Assembly: GCA_945877525.1 (NCBI GenBank)
Contig: CAMDVP010000020.1
Location: 1-22,217, forward strand
Direction of reading: 5' to 3'
DNA: 22,217 nucleotides
From: an uncultured Clostridia bacterium
GTDB lineage: Bacteria; Bacillota; Clostridia; Christensenellales; Aristaeellaceae
The notes beneath the pieces are model-generated. The model ran no database searches and was not told the origin of the DNA. It saw only the letters and a program-made list of their open reading frames with translations. Position numbers and translations under genes: made by a program. The first letter of the stretch is position 1. Every line of letters begins with the position of its first letter. Below, piece by piece: positions 6,713-14,617 of this stretch.

Positions 6713-7669
6713 CTACAGGCTGGCCTGAAACGCCTCGTAGGTATAGGCGGCGGCCTCATTCTCCGTCAGGCGGCGGGCGAAGGGCGCGCGCTCCCCTGCC
6801 GCGCCGGGGCCGGTACAGCCGTATTCGGCATACAGCCCCGCGCTGTGAAAGGCGGGCTTGTCCCAGTCATGCCAGCCCTCGGGGTGGATGTGGGGGCCCA
6901 ACTCGCAGTGCAGCAGCACGGTTTTCGCGTAGTCCCGCCAGGGGCGGCCCAGATAAACGCTGCCCTCCGCCACGCCCTCCCCCAGGAAGCGGCAGTGGGA
7001 AAACACATACCCGAAGCGCTGCCCCTCCGGGGTGGAGGCGGCGGTGGCATAGCCCTCGGCAGGGGCGGAGCGGTCAGCCCGGCCGTCCACGGATGCAATG
7101 TCGCATGCTTCAAACCATGCCGCGGCGCTGCCGAAGATGAAGTCGACATCCCCCTCGATGCGGCAGCGGCGATAGGTGTGGCGCTGGGGCAAGCGGGGCG
7201 CGAACTGCTTGGGGCCGATGAAGCCGTTTTTCTGCAATTCCTTCGGGGGCAGGGGAGCAGTAAACAGCGTGTCCTGGAAGGAGCGCAGGCAGCAGCCCTC
7301 GCACAGGAAGAAGTCCCCGTCGGCATACAGGGCGATGGCCTGTCCGGCCTTCTCTCTTGGGGCGCAGTCGTTGACAATGCTCAATCCCTGCAGGGTCACA
7401 TGGGGTGCGTCCACCCGCACCGTGGCGGTGCGGAAGGTGCCCCGGGGCTGGCCGTCCTCAAGCGGCTCCTTTGCGCCGTCCTGCCAGCGGATGACGGTTT
7501 TGTCCGTCCCCGCGCCCCGCAGCACCAGACGGGGGCGGTCCAGCAGCACCTTTTCCCGGTATTCTCCCGGGGCCAGCTCAAGGCACAGGGGCGCACCGTC
7601 ATAGGGCGGCAGGGCGGCCAGAGCTCGGCTGATGGCGCTGGGGCCGGGCAGCACGGCATAGGTCAGCAT
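6713..7669 (-). CDS. Pectinesterase (carbohydrate esterase family 8), intracellular type
   Basis: Predicted to remove methyl esters from pectin or its oligomers. The family motifs appear in order over 318 residues: GEYREKV (35-41), QAIAL (110-114), FQDTLF (131-136) with the acid/base Asp133, GDVDFIFG (173-180) with the nucleophile Asp176, and YLGRPW (239-244) with the substrate-binding Arg. The chain is a single right-handed beta-helix domain. There is no signal peptide or membrane segment, so it probably acts on imported oligomers. ATG 7669 follows GAGGAGG and overlaps the end of the DUF3783 gene by seven bases, implying coupling. No other pectin gene is in view. Confidence 0.9.
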   Translation of the reverse strand: MLTYAVLPGPSAISRALAALPPYDGAPLCLELAPGEYREKVLLDRPRLVLRGAGTDKTVIRWQDGAKEPLEDGQPRGTFRTATVRVDAPHVTLQGLSIVNDCAPREKAGQAIALYADGDFFLCEGCCLRSFQDTLFTAPLPPKELQKNGFIGPKQFAPRLPQRHTYRRCRIEGDVDFIFGSAAAWFEACDIASVDGRADRSAPAEGYATAASTPEGQRFGYVFSHCRFLGEGVAEGSVYLGRPWRDYAKTVLLHCELGPHIHPEGWHDWDKPAFHSAGLYAEYGCTGPGAAGERAPFARRLTENEAAAYTYEAFQASL

Positions 7670-8061
7670 GAGGGCTCCTCCTCATGGGCAGGTTTTTGAT
7701 GATTGGCAATGGCCTCCCGCTCGGCGGAAAGCTCCCGGTAAAGCTGCGGGGCCTGCCAGTGGATGTTGGTGGGGGTGGCCACTGCCTTGAGGGGGAAGAA
7801 CAGGCGGAAGCGCTTGAGGGAGGACAGCAGGTTTCCGGCCTTGCTGCCGTTCAGGCTGCACAGAATGAGCATTTCCCCCTCGAAGGGCTCGGCGTCGCCG
7901 GGAGCCTCCTCCCGGGGGAGCAGGCCGCACAGCGCTCCGATGGGCTGGGCGAAGTCCCCCGCTGTCACGTTTCTGACCTGCACGCCCTGGGACATGCAGG
8001 CAAAGCGCAGCTTGCCAAGACGATCGTCGGAAACATTGAAGGCGAGCACCATAGGCTGCAT
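7663..8061 (-). CDS. DUF3783 domain-containing protein
   Basis: A 132-residue soluble protein of unknown function. It begins MQPMVLAFNVSDDRLGKL and has the central GEMLILCSLNGSKAGNLLSSLK that I associate with DUF3783, then a basic, charged tail ending in an HEEE stretch. ATG 8061 is chosen for AAAGGAG eight bases upstream. It lies downstream of the yunB-like gene on the same strand and overlaps the pectinesterase start, so the three may be one transcript. Family assignment rests on recollection of the motif. No biochemical role is known to me. Confidence 0.7.
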   Translation of the reverse strand: MQPMVLAFNVSDDRLGKLRFACMSQGVQVRNVTAGDFAQPIGALCGLLPREEAPGDAEPFEGEMLILCSLNGSKAGNLLSSLKRFRLFFPLKAVATPTNIHWQAPQLYRELSAEREAIANHQKPAHEEEPSC

Positions 8062-8127
8062 GAAAACCGCTCCTTTGCATGGATGGAATGCGGTGTTCAT
8101 TCGACGGGGAGGAGCTGATTCCCTGCA

Positions 8128-8787
8128 TTATGGAATCAGGTTGAGCATGTCGGAATCGTTGTTGACGTCCACAAAGGAGTCCGGCACCTGGCCGACGATG
8201 ATGGATTCGGCCACGGCCACCTGGGTGGATGCCTGAATGGCGGCGGAGCCGGTGGGAATCACCAGACGCACCGTGGCGGTGAGGGTGAGCAGCACCTTGT
8301 GCCGCGTCTGGTTGATGCCGGCCGTCTGGAACTCGGTATCGAATCGGGCTCCCACAGAGCCCACGGGGAGAATCCGCACCGGGATTTTCGGGCCCGCGCC
8401 GGCAAACACCGTCAGCCCCAGCGCCGAGCCCAGGGGTACGGACACGGTTTGCTCCTCCAGCCCTGTAAGGCGCGTCTGGGCCAGAAGCGCGGCATGGGAG
8501 GCCAGACGGTTCATCTCGGCGGTGTTGGCCTGAATCAGCCGCACGGCGCCGTCCTCCCCGGTGGTCACAGCCATCAGCCGGTCGTAGCTCACCCCGGCGG
8601 AAACGGCTTCCTCCGCCGCTTCGTTGAGGGTCTGTACCGCAAGGGCCCGGGCCCTTGCGTCGGCCAGGGACAGCACCACCCGGGTGAGATTGCCGTCCAG
8701 ATACCACCAGATGGCGGCAAATAGCCCCACAGCCAGCAGCACGCCCCGCAGAAGGGCTCGGCGGTTTTTTCCCGGGAATGCAGACAT
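8128..8787 (-). CDS. yunB: Sporulation protein YunB family
   Basis: A 219-residue protein with one N-terminal membrane segment (about residues 12-28) and an extracytoplasmic remainder. The body matches the YunB family layout: ARALAVQTLNEAAEEAV, then an acidic region reading out VRLIQANTAEMNRLA, a SVPLGSALGL stretch, and a C-terminal half with INQTRHKVLLTLTATVRLVIP and VAESIIVGQVPDSFV. In Bacillus, yunB is expressed in the mother cell under SigE and is needed for proper spore formation. ATG 8787 follows AAGGAGGT. No convincing SigE promoter could be picked out upstream. Confidence 0.88.
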   Translation of the reverse strand: MSAFPGKNRRALLRGVLLAVGLFAAIWWYLDGNLTRVVLSLADARARALAVQTLNEAAEEAVSAGVSYDRLMAVTTGEDGAVRLIQANTAEMNRLASHAALLAQTRLTGLEEQTVSVPLGSALGLTVFAGAGPKIPVRILPVGSVGARFDTEFQTAGINQTRHKVLLTLTATVRLVIPTGSAAIQASTQVAVAESIIVGQVPDSFVDVNNDSDMLNLIP

Positions 8788-8826
8788 TGCAAGACCTCCT
8801 TCGTTGTATCGGTGAGGCGGGGGCGG

Positions 8827-8855
8827 TTGTGTCCGGGGCCGCGTTGTGCTATAAT
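8827..8855 (+). promoter_or_regulatory. Promoter of the class A PBP gene and probable long operon
   Basis: -35 TTGTGT (8827-8832), exact 17-base spacer, and consensus -10 TATAAT (8850-8855). It is the only strong promoter seen on the plus strand before the terminator at 19150. Confidence 0.8.
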
Positions 8856-8925
8856 TACGCTGTGACTTTATGCCGCGCACACGGGCCGCATGCCGCCCCA
8901 AGCCATTTCAGGAGGTGACCCGGCT

Positions 8926-11853
8926 TTGAGAAGAAGCAAGCGGAGCGACCGCTATGAAGCAAACGACCAGCCCTATGCCGGCCGGGAGGACTGGCAGGAG
9001 GCGGAATACGGCCCGGACGATCCGTCGGAGGACGCTTATTTCCCCGAGGACGCCTATCCGCCGGAAAATGCCTATCCCCCCGAGGACGCTTATGCGCCGG
9101 AGGATGTTTATCCCCCCGAGGATGCGGAAGGGGAGGACGCCTATACCCATGAGGATTTCTGGGAGGATGCGCCCCTGCCCCCCGAAGAATCCGCGGAGGA
9201 AAAGACCTATGCCCACAGCATCTTCAAGCCCGCCACCGGCAAACCGAACTTCGTGCTGTGCGTAGCGGTAAACGTGGTGCGCATTCTGGCAGTGCTGGTG
9301 CTGCTGGCCGGGCTGGCTGTGGTGGGCGCGGTGGCCGGCATCGCCAAGGGCTATGTGGAAACCGCCCCCGACCTGAACCTGGCCGCCCTTGACGAGCAGG
9401 CCCAGACGTCCTTTATTTATGACGCAGGCGGCAACCTGATCTGTGAATACAAGGGCACGGAAAACCGCGTAATGGTCTCTCTGGCGGCCATGCCCACCTA
9501 TCTGCAGCGCGCCTTCGTGGCCGTTGAGGATTCCCGCTTCTATACCCATAACGGCGTGGACCTCAAGCGCATTGTGGGCGCCTTTGTGTCGAACCTGTCC
9601 TCCTCCTCCACCCAGGGCGGCTCGACCATCACCCAGCAGCTCATCAAGAACACCCTTCTTTCCAGCGAGCAAAGCTACAAGCGCAAAATTCAGGAAGCCT
9701 ACCTGGCCATGCAGCTGGAGCAGAAGTACACCAAGGACGAAATTCTCGAAAGCTATCTGAACACCATTTACCTGGGCGAAAATTACTACGGCGTGCAGAC
9801 CGCCGCCCAGGGCTACTTCGGCAAATCCCTGGCGGAATTGACCCTGCGGGAATGCGCCATGCTGGCGGGTACCTGCAACAGCCCCTACTACTATAATCCC
9901 CGCCGCAACTTCTACACCCGCTCCAAGGAGGGGGTCGATTACGCGGCCATCACCAACGACCGGACCAATTATGTGCTGCGCTGCATGTACGAAAACCAGT
10001 TCATCACCTACGAGCAGTATCAGGAGGCGCTGGATCCCGCCACGGCCCAGGTGCTGGAAAAGGATCCCTCCTCCGGCGCGGGCATGTATGAATATCCCCA
10101 CTATGTGGAATACGCCGTCAACGAGGTGGTGGATATCCTCCTGGAGCTGAACGGCCTGGAGAACACCACCGCCAACCGCTACGCCATGGAAAACAAGCTG
10201 CGCACCGGCGGCTATCACGTCAAGCTGGCCATCGACACGGATATCCAGAAAATCGTGGAGGACAGCCTGGAAAACTGGACGAAATACCCCTCCCTGCGGG
10301 ATCCCGCGGACAAGGTGTACCGCTCCAAGAACCCTGACGGTACCTATGACGAAATCATCCAGCCCCAGGCCGCGGCAGTGGTGCTGGACTACCGCACGGG
10401 CGAATTGAAGGCCATCGTGGGCAGCCGCACCAAGCCCACCGCCAAGAAAACCCTCAACCGCGCCACCGACATGAAGATGCCCGTGGGTTCGTCCATCAAG
10501 CCCATCGCGGTGTACGCCCCGGCGCTGGAGCTGGGCGCGTCCCCGGCGAGCATCGTGTACAACATGCCCCTGCCCATTTCCGGCTGGAAAAACGCCAAGG
10601 GCGAGGATACCTGGCCGAAAAACTACGGCGGAGGCGGCTACACCGGCCCCACCACCCTGCGCTACGCCATGCGCAAAAGCCTGAACACCGCCGCCGCCCA
10701 GACCCTCATGACCATGGTGGGCGTGGAGCGCTCAGCGGACTTCCTGCGGCGCATGGGCATCGACGATGACCATATCGACGAAACCCCCTTCGGCCTGAGC
10801 CTGGGCTCCAGCGGCATCACGCCCATGCAGATGACCGTGGCCTTCGGCGTGCTGGCCAACGGCGGCGTGTATCAGGAGCCCATCTCCGTCCTGGGCATTT
10901 CCGACTCCGAAGGCAAGGTGGTATGGGACGGCCACGCCAACCAGGAACGCCGCAGGGTGTTCTCCGAGTCCACCTCCTATATGATTGTGGACATGCTCAA
11001 GGATGCGGTGAGCAGCGGCACCGGCACCACCGCAAAGATCAAGGGCCAGACCGTGGGCGGCAAAACCGGCACCAACTCCGACCAGAAGGGCGTGTTCTTC
11101 TCCGGCATGACGGGGTACTACGCCTCCGCCCTGTGGGTGGGCCATGACAACTACAAGGCCCTGGCCGGCTCCTCCACGGGCTCGGGCGCAGCCGCGCCCC
11201 TGTGGCAGAGCTATATGAGCAAGATTCACTCCCAGAAGGGTCTTTCCAACCGGGACATTCTGGAGGGCGACCCCACCCAGTACGGCCTGGTGAAGGCCAC
11301 TACCTGCGCCGTCAGCGGCCAGCTGGCCACCGACGCCTGCCGCAATGACGCCAAGGGCTACGGCACGGTCACCGACTGGTGGGCCCAGGGTACCGTGCCC
11401 ACCGTCAGCTGCCAGATGCATGTGACGGAGAACATCTGCGCCGACAGCGGTCAGCCCGCTTCCCCCTACTGCCCCAACGTGGTGCAGAAGGGCGTGGTCA
11501 CCATCCCCAAGGGACATCCGCTGTACAAGTTCATCGGCACCCAGTATGAAAGCGTACTGGAGGAATATCTGGGCGCGGCGGCGGCGTATTCCGGCAGCAT
11601 GTGCAGCTATCACACCAGCGCATCCTCCGGGGGCAATTCCCAGATGAACAACCAGCTGATTGCCGACGCACAGACCCTGATTGCCCAGGCCCAGGGCATG
11701 CTGGGCGCCATGGATTCCTCCGGCGTGCAGTACCAGAGCATTCAAAGCGCCATCAGCAGCCTGCAGAGTGTGATTTCTTCCTCCTCGCCCAGCCAGGGCG
11801 ACATCGTATCGGCCATGGGCCGCCTGACCCAGGCCATGGCGGGGCTGTACTGA
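8926..11853 (+). CDS. Class A penicillin-binding protein (PBP1A-type transglycosylase/transpeptidase)
   Basis: Bifunctional peptidoglycan synthase of 975 residues anchored in the membrane. Order of parts: an acidic cytoplasmic tail with hexapeptide repeats (35-64), a membrane segment (about 109-141), a glycosyltransferase-51 domain with catalytic Glu201 in AVEDSRFYTHNG and QGGSTITQQL, then a transpeptidase domain with S522-S-I-K525, S585-L-N587 and K713-T-G715. A Cys-containing linker and a Gln/Ser-rich helical tail end the chain. TTG at 8926 is chosen over the ATG at 8890 because AGGAGGTGA lies seven bases before it and would otherwise be coding. The stop overlaps the next start (TGATG). It heads a run of overlapping genes reaching to cvpA. 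Confidence 0.95.
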   Translation: MRRSKRSDRYEANDQPYAGREDWQEAEYGPDDPSEDAYFPEDAYPPENAYPPEDAYAPEDVYPPEDAEGEDAYTHEDFWEDAPLPPEESAEEKTYAHSIFKPATGKPNFVLCVAVNVVRILAVLVLLAGLAVVGAVAGIAKGYVETAPDLNLAALDEQAQTSFIYDAGGNLICEYKGTENRVMVSLAAMPTYLQRAFVAVEDSRFYTHNGVDLKRIVGAFVSNLSSSSTQGGSTITQQLIKNTLLSSEQSYKRKIQEAYLAMQLEQKYTKDEILESYLNTIYLGENYYGVQTAAQGYFGKSLAELTLRECAMLAGTCNSPYYYNPRRNFYTRSKEGVDYAAITNDRTNYVLRCMYENQFITYEQYQEALDPATAQVLEKDPSSGAGMYEYPHYVEYAVNEVVDILLELNGLENTTANRYAMENKLRTGGYHVKLAIDTDIQKIVEDSLENWTKYPSLRDPADKVYRSKNPDGTYDEIIQPQAAAVVLDYRTGELKAIVGSRTKPTAKKTLNRATDMKMPVGSSIKPIAVYAPALELGASPASIVYNMPLPISGWKNAKGEDTWPKNYGGGGYTGPTTLRYAMRKSLNTAAAQTLMTMVGVERSADFLRRMGIDDDHIDETPFGLSLGSSGITPMQMTVAFGVLANGGVYQEPISVLGISDSEGKVVWDGHANQERRRVFSESTSYMIVDMLKDAVSSGTGTTAKIKGQTVGGKTGTNSDQKGVFFSGMTGYYASALWVGHDNYKALAGSSTGSGAAAPLWQSYMSKIHSQKGLSNRDILEGDPTQYGLVKATTCAVSGQLATDACRNDAKGYGTVTDWWAQGTVPTVSCQMHVTENICADSGQPASPYCPNVVQKGVVTIPKGHPLYKFIGTQYESVLEEYLGAAAAYSGSMCSYHTSASSGGNSQMNNQLIADAQTLIAQAQGMLGAMDSSGVQYQSIQSAISSLQSVISSSSPSQGDIVSAMGRLTQAMAGLY
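9028..9117 (+). repeat. Five 18-bp in-frame repeats in the PBP N-terminal tail
   Basis: Each unit encodes a six-residue motif close to EDAYPP (EDAYFP, EDAYPP, ENAYPP, EDAYAP, EDVYPP). A partial sixth follows. The third positions differ between copies, so the repeat is kept at protein level or is old. Confidence 0.9.
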
Positions 11854-12209
11854 TGGACGCGGTCTACCATGCCCTGCTGGAGGTGCGCGCCCCCCTCCAG
11901 CAGGGGGAATATGATCTGCACCGCCTGGTGATGGACGAGCTTTCCCGGCAGGGCGTACCCTTTGAGCATGAGGTATCCCTGGCCCCCCGCTGCCGCATCG
12001 ACCTGATGTGCAGCAGGGTTGGGGTTGAAATCAAGCGGGGCCGGGTGGAGCGGGCGAAGGTATTGCGCCAGCTGACCCGCTATGCCGCATGCCCGCAGGT
12101 GGCGGGGCTGATTCTGGTGACGGAAAAAAGCCTTGGCCTGCCCCGGGAGATCGGCGGTAAGCCCGTCCGAGTTATCTGTTTGAACCGTTTGTGGGGGATT
12201 GCGCTATGA
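11853..12209 (+). CDS. Small PD-(D/E)XK nuclease-like protein
   Basis: A 118-residue soluble protein with no named family that I recognise. The fold guess comes from the residue pattern: RIDLMCSRVGVEIKRG gives Asp50 and Glu59-Ile-Lys61, the D...ExK core of restriction-endonuclease-like nucleases. It is preceded by a helix with acidic residues (Glu28) and followed by RQLTRYAAC with Gln73, a common next motif (QLxxY). Hydrophobic strand predictions (GLILVTEK, VRVICLN) fit the same fold. It starts in the PBP stop codon (TGATG) and ends in the SNF2 start codon (ATGA), so it is translated together with a helicase. A DNA-cleaving or DNA-end-binding partner of the helicase is inferred, not shown. 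Confidence 0.7.
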   Translation: MDAVYHALLEVRAPLQQGEYDLHRLVMDELSRQGVPFEHEVSLAPRCRIDLMCSRVGVEIKRGRVERAKVLRQLTRYAACPQVAGLILVTEKSLGLPREIGGKPVRVICLNRLWGIAL

Positions 12210-13984
12210 TGGAGGACTGGCAGGAGCCCGAAGGCAGGGAGGAGGAGCTTCTCCCGCCCTACCTGCGCTATGCCGACGCGCCCGCCGGACGCACCTACGG
12301 CACCCTGAGCTACAACCGCCGCAGCCGCTGCTGGGTGGTGAAGGGCGACCCGTCGGTGACGGAAATGTGCAAGCGGCTGTTTCCCGGCTCAGCCGGAAGC
12401 AAGCGGGGCGAGGCCCGCTTTCCGGCCCACCGCAGAACGGCGGGGGAACTGTGCTGGCTGATGATGCGCTTTCCCCTGACGGTGAAGATGGCCGACCTTC
12501 CCCTGTGGGACAAGGCCGTGGCCGAAGCCCGGGCCTACGCCGTGCGCCAGGAGCAGGCGGCCCGCCTGCCCAGCCGCATGACTCCGCCGGAGGGAAGCTT
12601 CACCGGGGAACTGATGGCCTTTCAGCAGGAGGGGCTGGCGTTCCTTCTTCAGCACGACCGGTGCCTGCTGGCCGACGAGATGGGCCTGGGCAAAACGGTG
12701 CAGGCGCTGTCCTGGCTGGCTTCCACAGGGCTGTTTCCCGCCCTGGTGATTCCCCCCGCCCACCTGACCCGCAACTGGCAGGAGGAAACCGCCCGCTTTC
12801 TTCGCATCGGCGGCGCGCCGCCCCGGGTGCATGTGGTCCGAGGTCTCAAGCCCTACGACCTGCCCGAGGCGGATGTGTATGTGATGCACTATCTGCTTTT
12901 GCGCGGCTGGAAGGAAGCATTGCCCACCCTGCCCTTCCGGGCGGTGATTTTCGACGAAATCCAGGAGCTTCGCCACACCGGCACAGAGAAATACTCCGCC
13001 GCCAGCCTGCTTTCGGAAAGCTGCGAGCATGTGATCGGCCTGTCCGGAACGCCCATCTACAATAAAGGCGGAGAAATCTGGAACGTCATCAACATTCTGG
13101 ACTACCATTTCCTGGGCGACTGGGAGAGCTTCTCCCGGGAGTGGTGCTACGGCTACGGCAACGCCGTGGTGGTCAAGCCCGACCTGCTGGGGGCATACCT
13201 GAAGCGGGAGGGGTTGATGCTGCGCCGCACCAAGCAGGAGGTACTCAAGGAGCTGCCCCCCAAGCGCCGCCTGGTGCAGGAGCTGGACTGGAACGACAAG
13301 GTCTATGCCCGGCTGATGGAGCCCATCCTGCCGGAGCTGCTCCGCTGGAAAAGCGACGGCACGCTGACGGCCTCGGCCCGGGCCATGCTGGAGGAGCAGA
13401 TCAGCCAGCGGGCCCGGCAGGCCACCGGCGTGGCCAAGGCGCCCTATGTGTGCCAGTTTGTCCGGGCGCTGTTGGAGGGCGGGGAAAAGGTGCTGCTCTT
13501 TGCCCACCACCACGAGGTGATGGACATCTACAAAAAGGAGCTGCATGCCTTTGCGCCGGGGTTCATCACCGGGCGGGAGACCTCCGCCATGAAGGACAGG
13601 GCTGTAGAGCGCTTCATGACCGGTAAAACCGATTTGGTATGCATCAGCCTCAGGGCAGCCAGCGGGCTGAACCTGCAGCGGGCCACCTGCGTAGTGTTTG
13701 GTGAGCTGGACTGGTCGCCGGCAGTGCACTCCCAGGCGGAAGACCGCGCCCACCGCATCGGGCAGGAGGACTCCCTGCTGTGCTACTATCTGGTTTCCCC
13801 CCAGGGGAGCGACGCGGCCATGCAGGAGGCTCTGGGCCTGAAGGTCAGCCAGTTTGTTGGGCTGATGGGCGACACGCCCGTTTCGGCCCGTGAGGCGGCG
13901 GACGCGGCCAGCCAGGCTCGGCAGCATGTGGAGCGCCTGGTGCAGGAGTTGTGCAGCAACGCGACGGAAGGAGCATGCCTGTGA
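12206..13984 (+). CDS. SNF2-family DNA-dependent ATPase/helicase
   Basis: A 592-residue superfamily 2 ATPase. The N-terminal 130 residues are unassigned. Then come ADEMGLGKTVQ (Walker A, 156-166), IFDEIQEL (DEIQ in place of DEAH, 250-253), LSGTPIYNK (motif III, 279-287), LRRTKQEV (339-346), and in the second lobe RAASGLNLQRA (483-493) and HSQAEDRAHRIGQ (508-520). The layout resembles SMARCAL1-like and phage SNF2 proteins. ATG 12206 overlaps the nuclease-like stop as ATGA, and the 3' end overlaps the pentapeptide gene as GTGA. It probably moves along or remodels duplex or forked DNA together with the preceding nuclease-like protein. The exact DNA substrate is unknown. Confidence 0.9.
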   Translation: MMEDWQEPEGREEELLPPYLRYADAPAGRTYGTLSYNRRSRCWVVKGDPSVTEMCKRLFPGSAGSKRGEARFPAHRRTAGELCWLMMRFPLTVKMADLPLWDKAVAEARAYAVRQEQAARLPSRMTPPEGSFTGELMAFQQEGLAFLLQHDRCLLADEMGLGKTVQALSWLASTGLFPALVIPPAHLTRNWQEETARFLRIGGAPPRVHVVRGLKPYDLPEADVYVMHYLLLRGWKEALPTLPFRAVIFDEIQELRHTGTEKYSAASLLSESCEHVIGLSGTPIYNKGGEIWNVINILDYHFLGDWESFSREWCYGYGNAVVVKPDLLGAYLKREGLMLRRTKQEVLKELPPKRRLVQELDWNDKVYARLMEPILPELLRWKSDGTLTASARAMLEEQISQRARQATGVAKAPYVCQFVRALLEGGEKVLLFAHHHEVMDIYKKELHAFAPGFITGRETSAMKDRAVERFMTGKTDLVCISLRAASGLNLQRATCVVFGELDWSPAVHSQAEDRAHRIGQEDSLLCYYLVSPQGSDAAMQEALGLKVSQFVGLMGDTPVSAREAADAASQARQHVERLVQELCSNATEGACL

Positions 13985-14604
13985 AGATTGACGAACCCCG
14001 CCTGCCCCGGGAGCTTCGGGCGTTATGTGAATGGCCCGACGAGGACGAGGTGGAGGGTTGCCTGCTGGAGGGCCTTGACCTGACGGGAGAGGATCTCCAT
14101 GCCCGGGAATTTCGCGGATGCATATTGCGCCGGTGCAGCCTGTCCCAGGCGGAGCTGCGCCGCACGGCATGGACGGACGTGGCCTTTGACCACTGCGATC
14201 TGTCCGGCTGCTTTCTGGAAAACGCGGCGCTGCAGCGGGTGCGCCTGACGGGATGCCGTCTCACAGGCACGGACATGACCCATGCCCTTCTGCGGGACGC
14301 GGTGCTCTCGGAGTGCCGCATGGATTACCTCAACCTGGCCCGGGCCAAGGCGGAGCGGGTTTCCTTCGAGGGCGGAAGCCTGCGGGAGGCGGCGCTGGAA
14401 GAATGCACGCTGAAGCACGCCTGTTTTGATGATTGCGACATGACCCGTGTGACCATCCACCTCACGCCCATGAAGGGCGTCGATCTGCGCACCTGCCGCC
14501 TGGACGGCATCACCTGCGACCTGTCAAGCCTGCGGGGCATGACGGTCAATCCCCTGCAGGCCGCGGCACTGGCCAGACTGCTGGGGCTGGATGTGAAAGA
14601 CTAA
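13981..14604 (+). CDS. Pentapeptide-repeat protein with cysteine ladder
   Basis: A 207-residue protein in which residues 27-186 parse into 32 unbroken five-residue repeats with a hydrophobic residue (mostly Leu) at the centre, predicting a right-handed quadrilateral beta-helix. Ten repeats begin with Cys (for example CLLEG, CSLSQ, CDLSG, CRLTG). Some proteins of this fold (Qnr, MfpA) mimic duplex DNA and bind gyrase; many others have no known role. GTG 13981 is preferred to the ATG at 13975 because GAAGGAG is seven bases upstream of GTG but only one base before the ATG, and because it overlaps the helicase stop (GTGA). It follows the nuclease-like and SNF2 genes, so an accessory DNA-linked role is possible. 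Confidence 0.85.
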   Translation: MKIDEPRLPRELRALCEWPDEDEVEGCLLEGLDLTGEDLHAREFRGCILRRCSLSQAELRRTAWTDVAFDHCDLSGCFLENAALQRVRLTGCRLTGTDMTHALLRDAVLSECRMDYLNLARAKAERVSFEGGSLREAALEECTLKHACFDDCDMTRVTIHLTPMKGVDLRTCRLDGITCDLSSLRGMTVNPLQAAALARLLGLDVKD

Positions 14605-14617
14605 AGGAGAATTGCTT

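Noticed and set aside
8116..8139. Inverted repeat CTGATTCC/GGAATCAG at the end of the yunB-like gene
   Set aside because: Eight pairs with a 8-base loop but no T-run, and it overlaps the coding end. It may be chance.
8790..8880. SigE-type sporulation promoter for the yunB-like gene
   Set aside because: A GATACAAC box is present near 8808, but no matching -35 element was found at the right distance.
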